In this document: positions 15,161 to 25,200 of the stretch, piece after piece | Numbering within the stretch: the stretch's first letter is position 1 | Layout of the letters: every line of letters starts with the position of its first letter | From: DVED01 sp963838375 | GTDB lineage: Bacteria; Cyanobacteriota; Cyanobacteriia; Cyanobacteriales; Geitlerinemataceae | Direction of reading: 5' to 3' | Length of the DNA: 64,000 nucleotides | Assembly: GCA_963838375.1 (NCBI GenBank) | Contig: CAWIQY010000003.1 | Location: 1 to 64,000, forward strand | Made by a program: the position numbers and the translations under genes | Notes under the pieces: generated by a model | Database searches by the model: none | Seen by the model: only the letters and a program-made list of their open reading frames with translations | What the model was told of the DNA's origin: nothing

Positions 15161-16798
15161 TTACATCGCACAACTTAATCCCCCAGATTTGTTAGAAAAA
15201 CGCGCATTTTCTCGGTAATCCACCGGACAATCAATCACCGCCGGAACATCTTGCGCCAGGGCTTCTTTAAGAGTAGGAATCAAATCGGCAGCGGATTCTA
15301 TGCGATATCCTTTTAAACCCATACTTTCGGCAAACTTGACAAAATCAGGATTACCAAACTCGATAAACGAGGAATGACCGTAGTGGGATTCTTGTTTCCA
15401 TTCAATTAAACCATAACCGCCATCATTAAAGATAATCGTGACAAATGCTGTACCCACCCGCAAAGCCGTTTCCAATTCCTGACAATTCATCATGAACCCG
15501 CCATCTCCGGTGGCAGCCACCACTTTTCGATCGGGATAGACCAATTTTGCTGCCAGTGCCCCAGGAATGGCAATCCCCATGGCAGCAAATCCATTAGAAA
15601 TGATACAGGTATTAGGACGATCGCAATGGTAGTGACGGGCAATCCACATTTTGTGTGCCCCCACATCAGAAATCACGATATCTTCCGGTCCCATCACTTG
15701 CCGCAAATCGTAGATAATTTTTTGAGGTTTGATGGGAAATTCTTCATCGTTGGCGTATTGTTCGTAATCGGCACGAATATCGGAACGCAGAGAGATCCCG
15801 TGGGGATCGGGCTTGTTTGTGCGATCGGCACGGCGTAAAATTTCTAACAAAGAATCAGAAATATTCCCCACGACTTCTACTTCGGGAATGTAACTGCTAT
15901 CGATTTCCGCCGTGGTGGTATCGATATGAACGATGGGAATTTTGCCTTCGGGATTCCATTTTTTCGGGGAATATTCGATTAAATCGTACCCCACTGCAAT
16001 CACCAAATCGGTGTTGTCGAACCCGCAGCTAATGTAGTCCCGCTGCTGCAATCCCACCGACCACAAAGCCAGAGGATGGGTATAGGGAATGACCCCTTTT
16101 CCCATAAATGTATTGGCAACGGGAATATTCAACCGCGTGGCAAATTCGGTGAGAGCGTCACCGGCGCGATCGCGAATTGCCCCATTTCCGACTAAAATTA
16201 GGGGATTGTTCGCCCGGGCAATCAGTGCAGCAGCGTCGTTAAGACTGTGGTAGGAAGCAAAAGCTTTATCCTTAACGTCTTTTCTCAAGGGTTCTCCGTC
16301 TGCTGGCATCCCCGCGATATTTTCTGGCAGGTCGATATGAACCGCGCCGGGTTTTTCCTGTTGCGATCGTTTAAAAGCTTTGCGAACAATTTCCGGCGTA
16401 TTGCTAGGACGAACAATTTGGGCGTTCCATTTGGTTACGGGGTCAAACATGGCGACCAAATCCAGATACTGATGGGATTCGATGTGCATTCGATCGGTTC
16501 CCACTTGTCCTGTAATCGCCACCAGCGGCGCACCGTCGAGGTTGGCATCAGCCACCCCCGTCATCAAGTTCGTTGCCCCCGGTCCCAGGGTAGACAGGCA
16601 AACCCCCGCTTTCCCCGTCAAACGACCGTAGACATCTGCCATGAAGGCAGCACCCTGTTCGTGGCGGGTGGTAATAAATTGAATGGGAGAGTCTCGCAAG
16701 GCTTCGAGAACGTTGAGGTTTTCTTCCCCCGGCAATCCGAAAACGTATTGGACGCCCTCGTTTTCTAAGCATTTGACGAGTAGTTCTGCTGTGTTCAT
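15161..16798 (-). CDS. kgd: 2-oxoglutarate decarboxylase (acetolactate synthase-like)
   Basis: ThDP-dependent enzyme of the acetolactate synthase/pyruvate decarboxylase family, 545 residues from the ATG at 16798. It has the catalytic Glu in TTRHEQGAAFMADVYGR and the ThDP motif GDGGFMMNCQELE..FND. By sequence alone it could be called acetolactate synthase, but it lies next to a succinate-semialdehyde dehydrogenase gene on the same strand. In cyanobacteria this pair closes the TCA cycle: 2-oxoglutarate to succinic semialdehyde to succinate, as established for Synechococcus sp. PCC 7002. That context makes 2-oxoglutarate decarboxylase the better call. gabD is upstream (141 bp away) and the two are probably cotranscribed. 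A GGTAATT repeat lies just before the start. Confidence 0.8.
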   Translation of the reverse strand: MNTAELLVKCLENEGVQYVFGLPGEENLNVLEALRDSPIQFITTRHEQGAAFMADVYGRLTGKAGVCLSTLGPGATNLMTGVADANLDGAPLVAITGQVGTDRMHIESHQYLDLVAMFDPVTKWNAQIVRPSNTPEIVRKAFKRSQQEKPGAVHIDLPENIAGMPADGEPLRKDVKDKAFASYHSLNDAAALIARANNPLILVGNGAIRDRAGDALTEFATRLNIPVANTFMGKGVIPYTHPLALWSVGLQQRDYISCGFDNTDLVIAVGYDLIEYSPKKWNPEGKIPIVHIDTTTAEIDSSYIPEVEVVGNISDSLLEILRRADRTNKPDPHGISLRSDIRADYEQYANDEEFPIKPQKIIYDLRQVMGPEDIVISDVGAHKMWIARHYHCDRPNTCIISNGFAAMGIAIPGALAAKLVYPDRKVVAATGDGGFMMNCQELETALRVGTAFVTIIFNDGGYGLIEWKQESHYGHSSFIEFGNPDFVKFAESMGLKGYRIESAADLIPTLKEALAQDVPAVIDCPVDYRENARFSNKSGGLSCAM

Positions 16799-16875
16799 TA
16801 TCAAGGGGTAATTGGTAATTGGTAATTGGTAATAGGCGATCGATCGTTCAAACAACCCGCCACTGGCGACGGCAT

Positions 16876-16943
16876 GGGCGAAGCATTCGGTGAATATTTT
16901 TGGGTCAAAGCGATCGATTATTGCCCGAATGCTTCGCCCCTAC
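16876..16943. repeat. GTAGGGGCGAAGCATT inverted-repeat element, second copy
   Basis: Arms GGGCGAAGCATTCGG (16876-16890) and CCGAATGCTTCGCCCCTAC (to 16943), the same family as 6306-6373. It sits between gabD and kgd. Its CTA (16940-16942), read on the minus strand as TAG, is the stop codon of gabD. Confidence 0.7.
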
Positions 16944-18310
16944 GATCCAATCCAAACCGTTTTCAGGTTAACAAATTCGCGAATGCCAGGAATTCCCAAT
17001 TCGCGTCCGTAGCCAGATTTTTTGATGCCGCCGAAGGGGAGACGGGGATCGGATTTGACCATGCCGTTGATAAATACCGCACCCGCTTCTAATTCGGTGA
17101 CAAATCGTTCTTGTTCTTCTGCAACGGTTGTCCAGGCACTTGCACCTAAACCGAAGACGGTGCTGTTGGCAAGTTCGATCGCCGCTTCCATGTCCCGAAC
17201 ACGAAACAATAGGGCAACCGGACCGAAAAATTCTTCTTCGTAAGCCGGAGATCCGGGGGGCAAATCGGTCAAAATGGTGGGAGGATAGAAGTTTCCCGGA
17301 CGATCGTCCATGGGTTTTCCGCCACACAACACCGTTGCTCCTTTCTCCACACAAGCTTGCACTTGTTTGTCCAAATCTTCGAGAATGCTGGGAGTTGCCA
17401 GCGGTCCGATATCGGTTTCGGGTTGCAGGGGATCGCCCACTTTCAACTGCTGGAATTTTTCCAGGAGGCGGGTTGGGAATTCGTCGGCGACAGACCCGAC
17501 TAAAATAAATCGTTTGGCAGCGATACAAGACTGACCGTTGTTGAGCATTCTGGCTGTCACGGCAGTTTCGACAGCTTTGTCTAAATTCGCACTGGGCATG
17601 ACGACAAAGGGATCGCTGCCGCCTAATTCTAGAACCGTTTTTTTGATATGTTTTCCGGCGACTGTTGCTAAACTAATCCCCGCAGCTTCGCTTCCGGTGA
17701 GCGTTGCGGCTTTGATCCGATCGTCTGCCATGAGATCGGCAATTTTATCCGATCCGATGAGTAGCGTTTGAAAGGCGCCGTGGGGAAATTCGGCTTCGTT
17801 GAAAATCTCTTCGATCGCCAATGCACATTGTGGCACATTCGAGGCGTGTTTGAGTAAACCGACATTCCCCGCCATCAAAGCCGGAGCGGCAAAACGAAAC
17901 ACCTGCCACAAGGGGAAATTCCAAGGCATCACTGCCAGAACCGCACCCAGGGGTTGATAGCTGATGTAGCTGAAACGGGCATCGGTGGCAACGGGTTCGT
18001 CGGCGAGAAATTCTGCCCCGTTATCGGCATAGTAGCGGCAAACTGAGGCACATTTGTTGACTTCGGCGATCGCCGATTTAATGGGTTTTCCCATCTCTTG
18101 GGTCATCATCCGACCCAGTTTTTCGGCATCGCGTTCTAAAATGTCCGCAGCCTTTCGCAATCGGTTCGATCGATCGAGCAAAGGAGTTCGACGATAAGCA
18201 TCGAATACTCTCACCGCCCGATCGAGTTTTTCTTCAATTTGGGCATCGGTCAGCGGGTCGAAGGTTTTGAGGGTTTCCCCGGTTGCCGGGTTGACTGTGG
18301 CTATACCCAT
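16940..18310 (-). CDS. gabD: Succinate-semialdehyde dehydrogenase
   Basis: Aldehyde dehydrogenase of 456 residues oxidising succinic semialdehyde to succinate with NAD(P)+. It has the catalytic Glu in VLELGGSDPFVV, the catalytic Cys in NNGQSCIAAKRF, and the C-terminal PFGGIKKSGYGRELG. The start MGIATVNPATGETLKTF is normal for the family. With kgd downstream it makes the cyanobacterial bypass of 2-oxoglutarate dehydrogenase; it could also serve a GABA shunt. The stop codon is provided by a dispersed repeat. Confidence 0.88.
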   Translation of the reverse strand: MGIATVNPATGETLKTFDPLTDAQIEEKLDRAVRVFDAYRRTPLLDRSNRLRKAADILERDAEKLGRMMTQEMGKPIKSAIAEVNKCASVCRYYADNGAEFLADEPVATDARFSYISYQPLGAVLAVMPWNFPLWQVFRFAAPALMAGNVGLLKHASNVPQCALAIEEIFNEAEFPHGAFQTLLIGSDKIADLMADDRIKAATLTGSEAAGISLATVAGKHIKKTVLELGGSDPFVVMPSANLDKAVETAVTARMLNNGQSCIAAKRFILVGSVADEFPTRLLEKFQQLKVGDPLQPETDIGPLATPSILEDLDKQVQACVEKGATVLCGGKPMDDRPGNFYPPTILTDLPPGSPAYEEEFFGPVALLFRVRDMEAAIELANSTVFGLGASAWTTVAEEQERFVTELEAGAVFINGMVKSDPRLPFGGIKKSGYGRELGIPGIREFVNLKTVWIGS

Positions 18311-18516
18311 CTGCGCTCCTCGGGATGAAGGTGAATGCTTTTTTTGTCGCTAGTTCTAGTCTATCTCGCCAGTCGGGAGCCAACCTTATAGTTTTGTAAA
18401 GGTGAGAGATTTGATAGCAGCCGTGGGATCTCGACTCTTTCCCCAGTCCGCACTCCAACTCGTCAGTTGTGTACACTAGAGCTATTAACTATTAACTAAT
18501 AACTATTAACTATTAA

Positions 18517-19764
18517 ATGCCATCGATCGCCCGCAAAAACCTGTTAGAAGACATTCCTCGCTTCATTGTCGCCCAAGCAGGAATCATGTTTGCTGTCAGC
18601 TTAGTTACCATTCAAACCGGAATTCTCAGTGGATTTACCCGCTCTACTGTTTTATTAATTGAAGGCTCCGATGCTGATATTTGGGTCGCTTCGGATAAAA
18701 TGGTACAGTTCGAGTTGACCGAGCCCCTGCTGTACGAGCAAGTCGATCGCGTCCAACAGGTGACAGGGGTCGATCGAGCCGAAGCTTTATTCCTGGGTTC
18801 GGGACGCTGGCGACCCCCAGAAGGGGAAACCAGTCCCCTGAAACTGGTGGGATTCGATCCGGCTGGGGTGCTATTCCAACCCGGAACTCTCACCCAAGGC
18901 AGTTTAGAGGCGCTGCAACAGCCCTATGCGGTGATGGTAGACCAAAGCCGACTGCCGTCGCTGGAAGTGTCAAAAATCGGCGAGAGCGCTCGGGTAGGGG
19001 ATTTACCCGCCCAGTTGGTGGCATTAACCGAAGGCAGCCAATCGATCGCTGCTAGCACCTTTCTCTACTCTTCCCTCGACACGGCGAACACCTACGCCAA
19101 CGCCGGGTTTACCTCCAGACTCAAGTGCCAAATCCAGCCGGGGGGAAATGCGAACTGCACAAACGTCTACGAAAAATCTGACGAACCCCCAGATCCCAAC
19201 ACGGTTCCCCCAACTCGTCCCCCCAGCGGTACAGATCCCATTACCTATATCCTCGTTAGCGTGCAATCCGGAGAGGATATCGCCCAAGTTCAACGTCGGA
19301 TAGAAGCGGCACTGCCCGGTACTGTTGCTAAAACCACAGCCGAAATGTCTCTGATGACGCGAGATTATTGGGAGAAGCGTACGGGGTTGGGATTTGTGCT
19401 GGGGTTGGGTGCGGCGGTTGGGGTGGTTGTCGGGGCGATCGTGGTGGCTCAAATCTTGTATTCTTCTGTTTCAGACCATTTGCGGGAATTCGGCACGCTC
19501 AAAGCTATGGGAGCCGCCGATCGGGTGTTGTATGGCATCATTGTCGAGCAGTCTCTGTGGATGGCAGTTTTGGGGTACATTCCCGGAATGATTCTCTGTG
19601 GGGGAGTCAGTGCTTGGGCGGCAACCAAGGGTATTATTATCCTCATCTCGCCGCTTTCGGCGTTGGGGGTTTTGGGGATCACGGTGGTGATGTGCGTGGG
19701 ATCGGCATTTTTCGCGATTCAAAAAGTGACTCGGATCGATCCGGCGATGGTGTTTAAGGCGTGA
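18517..19764 (+). CDS. devC: DevC-type ABC transporter permease (FtsX/MacB-like)
   Basis: A 415-residue inner-membrane permease of the MacB/DevC type. One N-terminal membrane helix (FIVAQAGIMFAVSLVTIQTG) precedes a large periplasmic domain (about 40-270), including a Pro-rich loop PPDPNTVPPTRPPSG. Three C-terminal helices follow (GFVLGLGAAVGVVVGAIVVA and two more) with the FtsX signature HLREFGTLKAMGA between them. In cyanobacteria DevBCA-type exporters pair such a permease with an HlyD-like adaptor and an ATPase, often exporting glycolipids through TolC. Neither partner is adjacent here, so it is an orphan permease and the symbol is by similarity. Short AACTATTA repeats lie before the start. 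Confidence 0.72.
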   Translation: MPSIARKNLLEDIPRFIVAQAGIMFAVSLVTIQTGILSGFTRSTVLLIEGSDADIWVASDKMVQFELTEPLLYEQVDRVQQVTGVDRAEALFLGSGRWRPPEGETSPLKLVGFDPAGVLFQPGTLTQGSLEALQQPYAVMVDQSRLPSLEVSKIGESARVGDLPAQLVALTEGSQSIAASTFLYSSLDTANTYANAGFTSRLKCQIQPGGNANCTNVYEKSDEPPDPNTVPPTRPPSGTDPITYILVSVQSGEDIAQVQRRIEAALPGTVAKTTAEMSLMTRDYWEKRTGLGFVLGLGAAVGVVVGAIVVAQILYSSVSDHLREFGTLKAMGAADRVLYGIIVEQSLWMAVLGYIPGMILCGGVSAWAATKGIIILISPLSALGVLGITVVMCVGSAFFAIQKVTRIDPAMVFKA

Positions 19765-19800
19765 GAAAGAAGTTCAGGCGAAATTCTCCCATATTCTTTT

Positions 19801-20331
19801 ATGATTATTTTGGTAACTGGACCTGCCCGATCGGGTAAAAGTGAATGGGCGGAACTATTGGCACAGCAAACGGGTAAACCGGTTACCTATGTGGCAACTG
19901 CGCGGCGAGATTCCAGCGATGTCGAATGGAATGCCAGAATTGAAGCTCACCGATACCGCCGTCCATCGGATTGGACAACTTTGGAAGTTCCTATAGAACT
20001 GGCGGCGATCGTCGATTCGCATTCGGGATGTTTGCTGGTAGACTCTTTAGGCACTTGGGTGGCAAACTTTTTGGAAGAAGACGATCTAAGCTGGAGTCAA
20101 ACTCAAGAAACGTTCCTCCAGAGCTTAGAATATACTTCCGCAGAGGTGATTTTGGTAGCAGAGGAGACTGGTTGGGGCGTAATCCCCGCGTATCCTGTCG
20201 GTCGAACATTTCGCGATCGTTTGGGAATGCTAGTCCGTCGAGTTGGGGCGATCTCCAGTCCAGTGTATCTGGTTACAGGAGGACACGCTTTAAACTTGAG
20301 CGCGTTGGCTTCTCCATTACCGTCTTCTTGA
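19801..20331 (+). CDS. cobU: Adenosylcobinamide kinase/guanylyltransferase
   Basis: CobU/CobP phosphorylates adenosylcobinamide and transfers GMP to it, late in cobalamin assembly. The 176-residue product has the P-loop VTGPARSGKSEWAE, the substrate loop YVATARRDSSDVEW..RI.AHR, LLVDSLGTWVAN, and VAEETGWGVIPAYPVGRTFRDRLG, all hallmarks of the family. Length is normal. It starts 36 nt after the permease gene; the two may be cotranscribed, though they are not functionally linked. Confidence 0.92.
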   Translation: MIILVTGPARSGKSEWAELLAQQTGKPVTYVATARRDSSDVEWNARIEAHRYRRPSDWTTLEVPIELAAIVDSHSGCLLVDSLGTWVANFLEEDDLSWSQTQETFLQSLEYTSAEVILVAEETGWGVIPAYPVGRTFRDRLGMLVRRVGAISSPVYLVTGGHALNLSALASPLPSS

Positions 20332-20452
20332 GCAGTTGTTGGCGACAAAACGCATTCGATAGACAACTACGAACATTCGCAACACTGCACTCGAAATATT
20401 GATAGCCGTCAATCCTCAAATCTTAACTATCAACCCTTAATATATTAGCCCA

Positions 20453-22234
20453 ATGTCCCGATTTTTTCAACACATTTGGAGTCTCGTTCTTAAAACTTTC
20501 CCACTTCTGGCGATCGTTGTGGTTTTGTCGATCGGGGGATGTCGCCTGGAGAATTTTAAGAGTGAAGCCGCACAGGTTCCTCAATTGATTGAAGGAGTTT
20601 TAAGCGATCCCAAAACATTCAATTCAGCACTTTCGCAAGAGGCTCCCAATATTTTCGGTTATACCTACGAAGGTTTGCTCAGTGCTAATGGTTTGACGGG
20701 GGAAATCGAACCGGCACTAGCCCGATCGTTACCGGAAGTTTCGGCAGATAAAAAACGATTGGTTTTCACCCTGAAATCTGGATTAAAATGGTCGGATGGA
20801 CACCCACTCACCGCAGACGATGTGGTGTTTACATTTAACCAAGTTTACTTTAACGATAAAATACCTTCACCCACGCGAGATGTGTTCCGAATTGGGGAAA
20901 GTGGTGCGTTGCCTCAAGTCACAAAAGTGGACGATTTGCGCGTAGAGTTTCTTTTACCAGAACCGTTTTCACCCATTTTGAGATCGCTGAGTACCGAAAT
21001 TTTACCAGCTCACGCGCTCCAAGCCTCGATCGAGAAGATGGATGAGTCGGGAAATCCAGAGTTTCTTTCGATGTGGGGAACAGATACAGATCCAGAAAAA
21101 ATTGTTGTCAATGGGATGTATCGACTGAAAGAGTATATCCCAAGTCAGCGTATTATTTTCGAGCGAAATCCTTACTACTGGCGCAAAGATGCGGGAGGAA
21201 ACGAGCAACCGTATATCGATCGAATCGTCTGGCAAATTGTCGAAAATCAAGATACTCAATTGCTACAATTTCGATCGGGTGGTTTAAGTTCGGTGAGTGT
21301 CGCTCCTCAGTATTTTTCGTTGATAAAACGAGAGGAAGAACGCGGAAACTTTACCATCTATGGTGGAGAACCCGATCTGGGTTCTGTTTTCATTTCTTTT
21401 AATCTGAATCAAGGAAAAGATGTCGATGGAAACCCCCTAGTAAATCCGATTAAATCGGCTTGGTTTAATCGTTTAGAGTTTCGCAAAGCCATTGCTCATG
21501 CCATCGATCGACAAACGATGGTAAATAACATTTATCGAGGTTTGGGAAGTTTGCAAGAGTCCCCAATTCCTTTCGCCAGTCCCTATTACATCTCTCCAGA
21601 AGAAGGTTTACCCACTTACGAATACAATCTGCAAAAGTCGAAGGAACTTCTACTGAAAGCGGGATTTAAGTACAATGCTCAAGGCGAATTGCTCGACGAT
21701 AAAGGAAATCGCGTTCGGTTTACTTTATTGACAAATGCGGGAAATCAAATCCGAGAAGCGCTCGGTTCTCAAATTAAACAAGACTTGAGTAAAATTGGGA
21801 TTCAAGTTGATTTTACACCAATCGACTTTAATACACTCGTAACGAAACTTAAAGATACTCTAGATTGGGAATGCCACTTAATTGGTTTTACAGGCGGCAT
21901 TGAACCTCACGGTGGATCGACAATTTGGTCAACAGAAGGAAGATTACACGCTTTTAACCAAAATCGAGAAGATCCCCCCATCTTCGATCGTCAAATTGCA
22001 GATTGGGAACAAGAAATATCTCAATTGTATATTCAAGGAGCCCAAGAATTTGATGAAGCAAAACGGAAGAAGATTTATCAAAGAACCCAAATTTTAGCTA
22101 AAGAAAATTTGCCCTTTATTTACCTAGTCAATCAGTTTTCTATGGCAGCGGTTCGGAACAACGTTCAAACGATTCAATATTCATCGCTAGGTGGCGCATA
22201 TTGGAACTTGCACGAATTAAAAATTGAAGAGTAA
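20453..22234 (+). CDS. Peptide/dipeptide ABC transporter substrate-binding lipoprotein
   Basis: A family 5 extracellular solute-binding protein (OppA/DppA type) of 593 residues. The N-terminus has a membrane helix ending in a lipobox, LSIGGC, so the mature protein should be a lipoprotein. It has TYEGLLSANGLTGEIEPALA, LKSGLKWSDGHPLTADDVVF, which is the family signature, and FRKAIAHAIDRQTMVNNIY. No permease or ATPase is near, so the substrate cannot be told; in cyanobacteria such single genes usually serve permeases elsewhere in the genome. Confidence 0.88.
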   Translation: MSRFFQHIWSLVLKTFPLLAIVVVLSIGGCRLENFKSEAAQVPQLIEGVLSDPKTFNSALSQEAPNIFGYTYEGLLSANGLTGEIEPALARSLPEVSADKKRLVFTLKSGLKWSDGHPLTADDVVFTFNQVYFNDKIPSPTRDVFRIGESGALPQVTKVDDLRVEFLLPEPFSPILRSLSTEILPAHALQASIEKMDESGNPEFLSMWGTDTDPEKIVVNGMYRLKEYIPSQRIIFERNPYYWRKDAGGNEQPYIDRIVWQIVENQDTQLLQFRSGGLSSVSVAPQYFSLIKREEERGNFTIYGGEPDLGSVFISFNLNQGKDVDGNPLVNPIKSAWFNRLEFRKAIAHAIDRQTMVNNIYRGLGSLQESPIPFASPYYISPEEGLPTYEYNLQKSKELLLKAGFKYNAQGELLDDKGNRVRFTLLTNAGNQIREALGSQIKQDLSKIGIQVDFTPIDFNTLVTKLKDTLDWECHLIGFTGGIEPHGGSTIWSTEGRLHAFNQNREDPPIFDRQIADWEQEISQLYIQGAQEFDEAKRKKIYQRTQILAKENLPFIYLVNQFSMAAVRNNVQTIQYSSLGGAYWNLHELKIEE

Positions 22235-22278
22235 TTGAGGGGTCGGTTTATTTTCGCTGGTATATTTTATCGGAAGAC

Positions 22279-25200
22279 TCACACCGGAATTTCGATGATA
22301 AATTTTGTGCCGTGTCCGATCGTAGACTGACAAGATAACTGACCCCCGTGTTTTTCGACCACAATTTGACGAGAAATTGATAATCCCAAACCCGTTCCTT
22401 TTCCCACAGGTTTAGTTGTAAATAGGTGTTCAAAAACCTTTTGTTTAACCTCTTCCGCCATTCCTTCTCCATTATCTGCAATACTAACCATCACTGTATT
22501 TCGAGATTCTTGTAATTGTGTTGTAATTTTAATCGTATTTGGCTTTTCTTGAATTTCTGCATAAGTTCGTCCTTGGTTCGATTCATCTAAAGCATCGATC
22601 GCATTAGCGAGAAGATTCATAAAAACCTGGTTGAGCTGTCCGGCAAAACATTCCACCTCTGGTAGGTTTCCATAGTCTCGAATGATTTCGATTCCTGGAC
22701 GTTGGTTATTTGCCTTAAGTCGATGTTTCAAAATCATTAAGGTACTGTCAATTCCCTCATTTAAGTCAACCGATACTTTTGCAGATTCATCATTGCGACT
22801 GAATGTTCTCAGCGACTTACTGATTTGGCGAATTCGATCGGTTCCTACATCCATAGAATTCATGATTTTTGGCAAGTCTTCCCGCAGAAAGTCTAAGTCA
22901 ATTGTTTCGATTTCTTCTTCAATTCTCGGATCGGGATCGGGATAAATTTCCTGATAAAGTTCGATCAGATCGATTAAATCGTCAAAGTAGCCTTTTGCGT
23001 GGCTGATATTAGCAGCAATAAAACCGACAGGATTATTTATTTCGTGTGCAACTCCAGCAACGAGTTGACCCAGAGTTGCCATTTTTTCTCCTTGAACAAT
23101 TTGCAGTTGCGACGTTCTCAAGTTTTCATATAATCGAGCATTTTCCAAGGCGATCGCCCCTTGAGCGCACAACAGCATCAAGACATCAAGACGATCGCGG
23201 GTAAACGCACTCGCCGCCAAGTTATTTTCGAGATAAACAATACCAATTAACTTACCTTGACCTTGAATAGGAGCGCAGAGAATCGATTTAGGTCTGGCAG
23301 TTTGAATATATGAATCATTCGCAAACGCTGATTCATAGATGGCATCATTAGCCACGACATTTTCATGGGTGCGAGCAACATAGTTAACAATTGATAAAGG
23401 TAAGCATTTGCTCTGTTGAATAGGAGTGGATTGCCGCACGTTAATTTCTTCAGAACCTGCCATTTTCGCAGCTTCGATCGTTAGTCCTTCTTCTCTAACT
23501 AAAATCAAAAAACCAGATGTTGCTCCGGCATTAGCGATCGCCATTTGCATTAATTTATCTAAAAGATGACCGATCTCAATTTCTCCCGATAAAACTTGAG
23601 AGGCTTTGATCACCGTTGCTAGATCTAGCGCTCTCGATTGAGATCCATCTGAATTCAAGAGTAGCGCCGATGATACGGCACGATTTGGCATCGGGAATCG
23701 ATCGACAGAAGTGATAAGAGAAGCGAGCAAGTAAGCATATTTTTTCTCTAGGTTTTCGACCTTTCGTACGGCGTCCCACTGTTGATAACCACGATAAGCG
23801 TCTTGTAAGTAAACTTTGGCAATTTTATGATTATTTCGATGCAACCAAAACACGGCTGCGCGTTCATGAGCTAAAGCTTCGCCATACACCCATTCTTGTT
23901 CGCGAGCACGTTCGATCGCGAGATCGTACAAATCAATAGCTTCTAAATCTCGTCCACTAATGACAGCCATCTCTGCTGAAATTAACAGATATCGATGTTG
24001 AAAATTTTCCGGACAGTTATCTGTCCACAGTAACATTTGGGATTGAATTGCTTCGAGAATTTGCCAGTATTCAGTTTGTTGAGAAGGTGAAGCTGAAGGA
24101 TACAATGCGGCTAAGCTCAGTGCGTAGTAAAACTGATATTCGGCAAGAACGATTGTACTCCAAATACGATCGAGAAATAGTTCAGCTTCGCGAATACATT
24201 GTAGCGAAAGTTCGTATTCTTCGTAAATATAAAGAACTTGAGCTTTATAGATATAGTAACAAGCTAATGCTGCCAAGCTTTGGCGACTTTTACAATTTTC
24301 TATATAGTCAGATTCAACAAAAGATTGATTTGTGAAGTTAATTGAGCTTGCGGTTTGACCACAAAGGTTGAGTATGGGGATTCGAGCTGACTCGATCAGA
24401 TCGATCGACCAATAGTTTTTATGCTTTATACAAAAATCAGAAAATTGTCCGATTTCAAATAAAAGATCTTTCAAATTTTTTCCGGAATAAAACCATAATA
24501 AAACCTGGTGAGCAAAAAGATATCCAGAAAACTGAAATTCATTAGATTCTAATCCAATAGTAATTCCTTTTTTGATAATATTTAAGCTCTTTTCGATGGA
24601 CTTAGTCCAAGGTGCAATGTTAACTCCTAATCTCAAGCAAACTTGACATCTTTGAGAAACCGTACACATTTGTTCGCTTAATTCAAGTCCCAATAGCGCA
24701 AATTCATACCCTAATTTTGGATTATTAAAAATAGCTGCTTGTAACATTCCATAGGCAGCATAAGCGGTTGCTGACTCGGGGACATATCCATGAGAAATCG
24801 ATAGATCTACCATATTGACGATGGTTAAAGCGAATAGAGTTCGATCGACAAAAGTAGTAGTAGATTCAAGACTATGCAACAACTTCATCACCATTTGTAA
24901 GGTGGCATCGGAAAGACTAGGCTGAGTTTTTAAGCGATCTATTTTTAACACAGATAGTTTGGTCTGAAGATTTTCTAGTTTTTCTTGTAGTTCAAATTCT
25001 AAATTCTCTTTAGATAGATCGAAGCCTAAAAAACCTAAAGCTTTTATTCCAATTTCGATCGCCCGATCGTATTGTGATGTTAAGGTATACTGAGACATTA
25101 AAATATTTTCAAACTCAGCTTTTTCTAACACTGACGGAGATCTTTTAATCAAATATTCAACTAAGATTCGAGAACCTTCTATATTTCCATTCAAATATTC

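Noticed and set aside
14995..15195. 66-residue frame in the repeat region
   Set aside because: It starts inside a palindromic dispersed repeat and has no resemblance to any protein.
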